From CAZSTA01 sp964609495 [NCBI: uncultured bacterium] (GTDB taxonomy: Bacteria; CAZSTA01), in the NCBI GenBank assembly GCA_964609495.1, contig CAZSTA010000167.1:1-8358 (forward strand): a stretch of DNA of 8,358 nt, given 5' to 3'. Numbering within the stretch: the first letter of the stretch is position 1; each line of letters opens with the position of its first letter. Under the pieces are notes generated by a model. The model saw only the letters and a list, made by a program, of their open reading frames with translations, searched no databases and was not told the DNA's origin. The translations under genes and the position numbers were made by a program. Positions 7,120-8,358 of this stretch are shown here, piece by piece.

Positions 7120-7206
7120 GCCTAACGTTTCGCGAATAGCCGAAGTTGCCGTAACGAGGTGAGGGTAATTTGAGCGAAGCGGAGCCAGCTATTCGCTGTT
7201 ATAGGC
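7120..7206 (-). other. attC-like recombination site 2 (between the DUF2798-like remnant and msrAB)
   Basis: Read on the minus strand it opens with GCCTATAAC (7206-7198) and closes with GTTAGGC (7126-7120, an exact GTTRRRY match). Perfect 9-bp inner arms GCGAATAGC (7132-7140) and GCTATTCGC (7188-7196) enclose a variable interior of 47 bases. The closing side shares GAAACGTTA and the following GAAAT with site 1, while the interiors differ. Conserved ends with a variable middle are what attC sites show. It lies 26 bases past the stop of the DUF2798-like fragment and shortly before msrAB. The asymmetric spacers between outer and inner boxes are less typical. Confidence 0.6.
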
Positions 7207-7232
7207 AGTAAATTGCCTTTTAATTTGTTAAT

Positions 7233-7383
7233 TTATCTGTAATTTTTTGCAAATGGCCCTATAATTAATCCTGTAGGGATGGAAACAACTAAACCTAAAA
7301 AAATATCTGAAAAAACCTATGTTAACATAAGTCATAACTAGAGACATAAAGAATCCCATAAATCTTGACCCAGATACAAATTG
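7233..7383 (-). pseudogene. 3' fragment of a small membrane protein resembling DUF2798, frameshifted
   Basis: Too short for ordinary ORF calling; I translated it by hand on the minus strand. The first segment reads FMGFFMSLVMTYVNIGFF. After a run of seven A (plus strand 7297-7303) the frame must lose one base to continue as FLGLVVSIPTGLIIGPFAKN and two further residues before TAA (7235-7233). The MSLVMTxVNxGF start and the PTGLIIxPxAKN end resemble the two hydrophobic helices of DUF2798 proteins, a family of unknown function. The middle is shorter than I would expect. Its 5' side stops exactly where the inverted-repeat unit at 7383 begins, with an in-frame TAA in the repeat. No start codon region is left, so the fragment is broken twice. 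The family call is by eye and only moderately sure. Confidence 0.45.
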
Positions 7384-7403
7384 TTATGCGATGTAGTGAC
7401 TGC
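7383..7403 (+). repeat. Left inverted end of the hydrolase-bearing unit
   Basis: The 21 bases starting GTTATGCGA and ending TAGTGACTGC match the reverse complement of 8338-8358 at 18 of 21 positions. The match is imperfect but far longer than chance pairing of short boxes. Outside this end lies the DUF2798-like reading frame. Confidence 0.6.
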
Positions 7404-7433
7404 GGTTTAGCAAGAAGAACGTCTTATTCAGAA

Positions 7434-7449
7434 ATGAAAATTACTTTTT
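7434..7449 (+). repeat. 16-nt inverted copy of the hydrolase gene's first codons
   Basis: ATGAAAATTACTTTTT on the plus strand is identical to the start of the PhnP-like gene on the minus strand (8296-8281). The copy overlaps the stop codon of that gene and runs into TAA, so it encodes nothing. It forms part of a larger inverted similarity with the gene's upstream region. Confidence 0.6.
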
Positions 7450-8296
7450 AAATTACTAAACCGTCATAGGCTATCTCATATCCATGCTTTTTGCCATATT
7501 CAACTAAATTTGAATGTATGGGATTTCCTTCATGTGATATATGAGTAGCAAATAATCGAGTATTCTCTTTTAACAGATTTTCTTTTTTCATCCTTTGTAC
7601 ATGTTCGATAAATTGATTAGCATTCAGATGTCCATCCCCATCTATATTCGGACCATAGGTATGATCAAGCACTACAATATCAAATTGAAGCTTCTTTTCA
7701 TGAAAACCTTTCCATGTTTCTTCTGGGATAATATCAGTATCAGCACCATAAAAAACAGTATAACCGTTTTCTGTAATGGTATATAAAAGTGAATCGACTG
7801 ATTTATCGTGATTTGTGGGAAATGCTGAAATTTGATATTTTCCTGCTTTAAAAGATTGGAAATGTTTTACAGGATAAACACTTAGATTCATGCGTTTCTG
7901 TTCTTTTTGATCAAGAAGATCATTCACATAACCTTCGTTTCTTAACATCTCTGACATCTTTTTGAGCGTTGCATTTGAAGCATAAAGTTGAAGATGGGGG
8001 ATATTTACCACGGCATATTCTGATATACGAGTACTAAAATGTGATGCGTCAAAATGATCTGAATGCGAGTGAGTTTGTAAGCAATATCGGACATCTGCAA
8101 TAGAAATGCTATGCATAAAAGAAGCAGTCATGATATCAGGTCCAAAATCAATCAATAAGTCTCTGTTGATAAGTAGAGAAGATCTTTTTCTAAAATCTTT
8201 ACCGCCAATTTTACGGGCTTGTTCGCATACTTCACATCGACAAAAGACTAAAGGACATGAAGTCGCTGCTGCTGTTCCTAAAAAAGTAATTTTCAT
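7448..8296 (-). CDS. PhnP-like metallo-beta-lactamase-fold hydrolase
   Basis: A cytoplasmic metal-dependent hydrolase of 282 aa. The core motif HSHSDH (76-81) supplies His76, His78, Asp80 and His81. Candidate further ligands are His163 (TNHD), Asp186 (YGADTD) and His252 (THISHEGN). The N-terminal C19-x-C21-x-x-C24 with His255, three residues after His252, matches the structural zinc site of E. coli PhnP, a phosphoribosyl cyclic phosphate phosphodiesterase. No other phosphonate (phn) genes are visible, so the substrate stays open; a general cyclic-phosphate or nucleotide phosphodiesterase is possible. The ATG at 8296 has AAGGA (8310-8306) 9 bases upstream. TATAAT (8326-8321) could be a -10 box but has no good -35. 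The gene is noticeably more AT-rich than the rhamnosidase gene, which suggests transfer. It is enclosed by inverted repeats. Confidence 0.85.
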   Translation of the reverse strand: MKITFLGTAAATSCPLVFCRCEVCEQARKIGGKDFRKRSSLLINRDLLIDFGPDIMTASFMHSISIADVRYCLQTHSHSDHFDASHFSTRISEYAVVNIPHLQLYASNATLKKMSEMLRNEGYVNDLLDQKEQKRMNLSVYPVKHFQSFKAGKYQISAFPTNHDKSVDSLLYTITENGYTVFYGADTDIIPEETWKGFHEKKLQFDIVVLDHTYGPNIDGDGHLNANQFIEHVQRMKKENLLKENTRLFATHISHEGNPIHSNLVEYGKKHGYEIAYDGLVI

Positions 8297-8320
8297 ATTT
8301 TTTATTCCTTATTTAAGTTG

Positions 8321-8326
8321 ATTATA
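8321..8326 (-). promoter_or_regulatory. Possible -10 box of the PhnP-like gene
   Basis: A perfect TATAAT on the minus strand, 25 bases before the start codon. At the usual spacing no TTGACA-like box is present, so this is a weak promoter candidate. If real, the unit carries its own promoter, which would lie just inside the right inverted end. Confidence 0.3.
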
Positions 8327-8337
8327 GATAAAACGGA

Positions 8338-8358
8338 GCAGTCACTATTTCGTATAAC
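8338..8358 (-). repeat. Right inverted end of the hydrolase-bearing unit (possible partial attC-like site 3)
   Basis: The minus strand starts GTTATACGA and ends TAGTGACTGC, pairing with the left end at 7383-7403. Its outermost GTTATAC followed by GAAAT also resembles the closing box of attC-like sites 1 and 2, each followed by GAAAT. The rest of any attC site would lie beyond the window edge, so the two readings cannot be separated here. Confidence 0.45.

Larger units (their letters stand above)
7383..8358. mobile_element. Candidate inverted-repeat-bounded unit carrying a PhnP-like gene
   Basis: The ends are 21-nt imperfect inverted repeats (7383-7403 and 8338-8358). A second, 16-nt perfect inverted repeat (7434-7449 and 8281-8296) lies further in. 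The unit holds one gene and no transposase, so if mobile it would be non-autonomous. The left end abuts a broken small-protein frame. The right end coincides with the window edge, so a target duplication cannot be tested here. The alternative is a partial inverted duplication of the hydrolase gene's 5' region. Confidence 0.4.

Noticed and set aside
7331-7389. CATAAC...GTTATG as a further attC-like site
   Set aside because: The inner arms do not pair, and CATAAC lies in the DUF2798-like coding remnant (codons for VMT), so the outer match is explained by coding and the inverted end.
1-8358. CRISPR arrays, tRNA, rRNA or integrase/transposase genes
   Set aside because: No regularly spaced repeats, no cloverleaf or rRNA-like sequence and no recombinase motif were seen on either strand by eye.

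Overview
The window is bacterial: it carries obg and nadD, two housekeeping genes, and its promoters are near-perfect matches to the sigma70/sigmaA consensus. Composition is moderate to AT-rich. TTG start codons, a small RRM-type RNA-binding protein in the obg operon, and a glycosidase with modules common in Planctomycetes/Armatimonadota-like proteins suggest an uncultured, possibly candidate-phylum bacterium. I cannot assign a lineage from the sequence alone.

Left part (1-2192, minus strand): a compact operon reads obg (Obg GTPase) - nadD (nicotinate mononucleotide adenylyltransferase) - a truncated RRM protein. nadD overlaps the end of obg, and the RRM gene starts directly after the nadD stop. 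A consensus promoter lies at 2164-2192. The roughly 140-nt leader contains a terminator-like hairpin just before obg. Middle part (about 2258-5701, plus strand): one large alpha-L-rhamnosidase-like gene (GH78) has its own consensus promoter, a perfect 18-bp palindrome next to the -35 box, and a second inverted repeat in the 5' UTR. Two copies of the same double-hairpin GC-rich repeat flank it in the same orientation.

Right part (about 5833-8358, minus strand): this looks like an accessory region and is more AT-rich towards the right end. It holds a membrane-anchored MsrA-MsrB fusion, a frameshifted 3' fragment resembling DUF2798, and a PhnP-like metallo-beta-lactamase-fold protein. Two quasi-palindromic elements with RYYYAAC/GTTRRRY-type ends bracket msrAB and resemble integron attC sites. 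The R boxes at the two ends of the msrAB unit would pair perfectly in a circular cassette. No integrase is in view, so this may be a short orphan cassette cluster (CALIN-like). The metallo-hydrolase gene lies inside a 976-bp unit with 21-nt inverted ends (18/21 matches) plus a 16-nt perfect inverted repeat. The left end of that unit abuts the broken DUF2798 reading frame, as expected if a mobile unit interrupted an older cassette gene.

The most useful leads are the attC-like cassette structure, the inverted-repeat-bounded hydrolase unit, the obg leader attenuator candidate, and the operator-like palindromes of the rhamnosidase gene.
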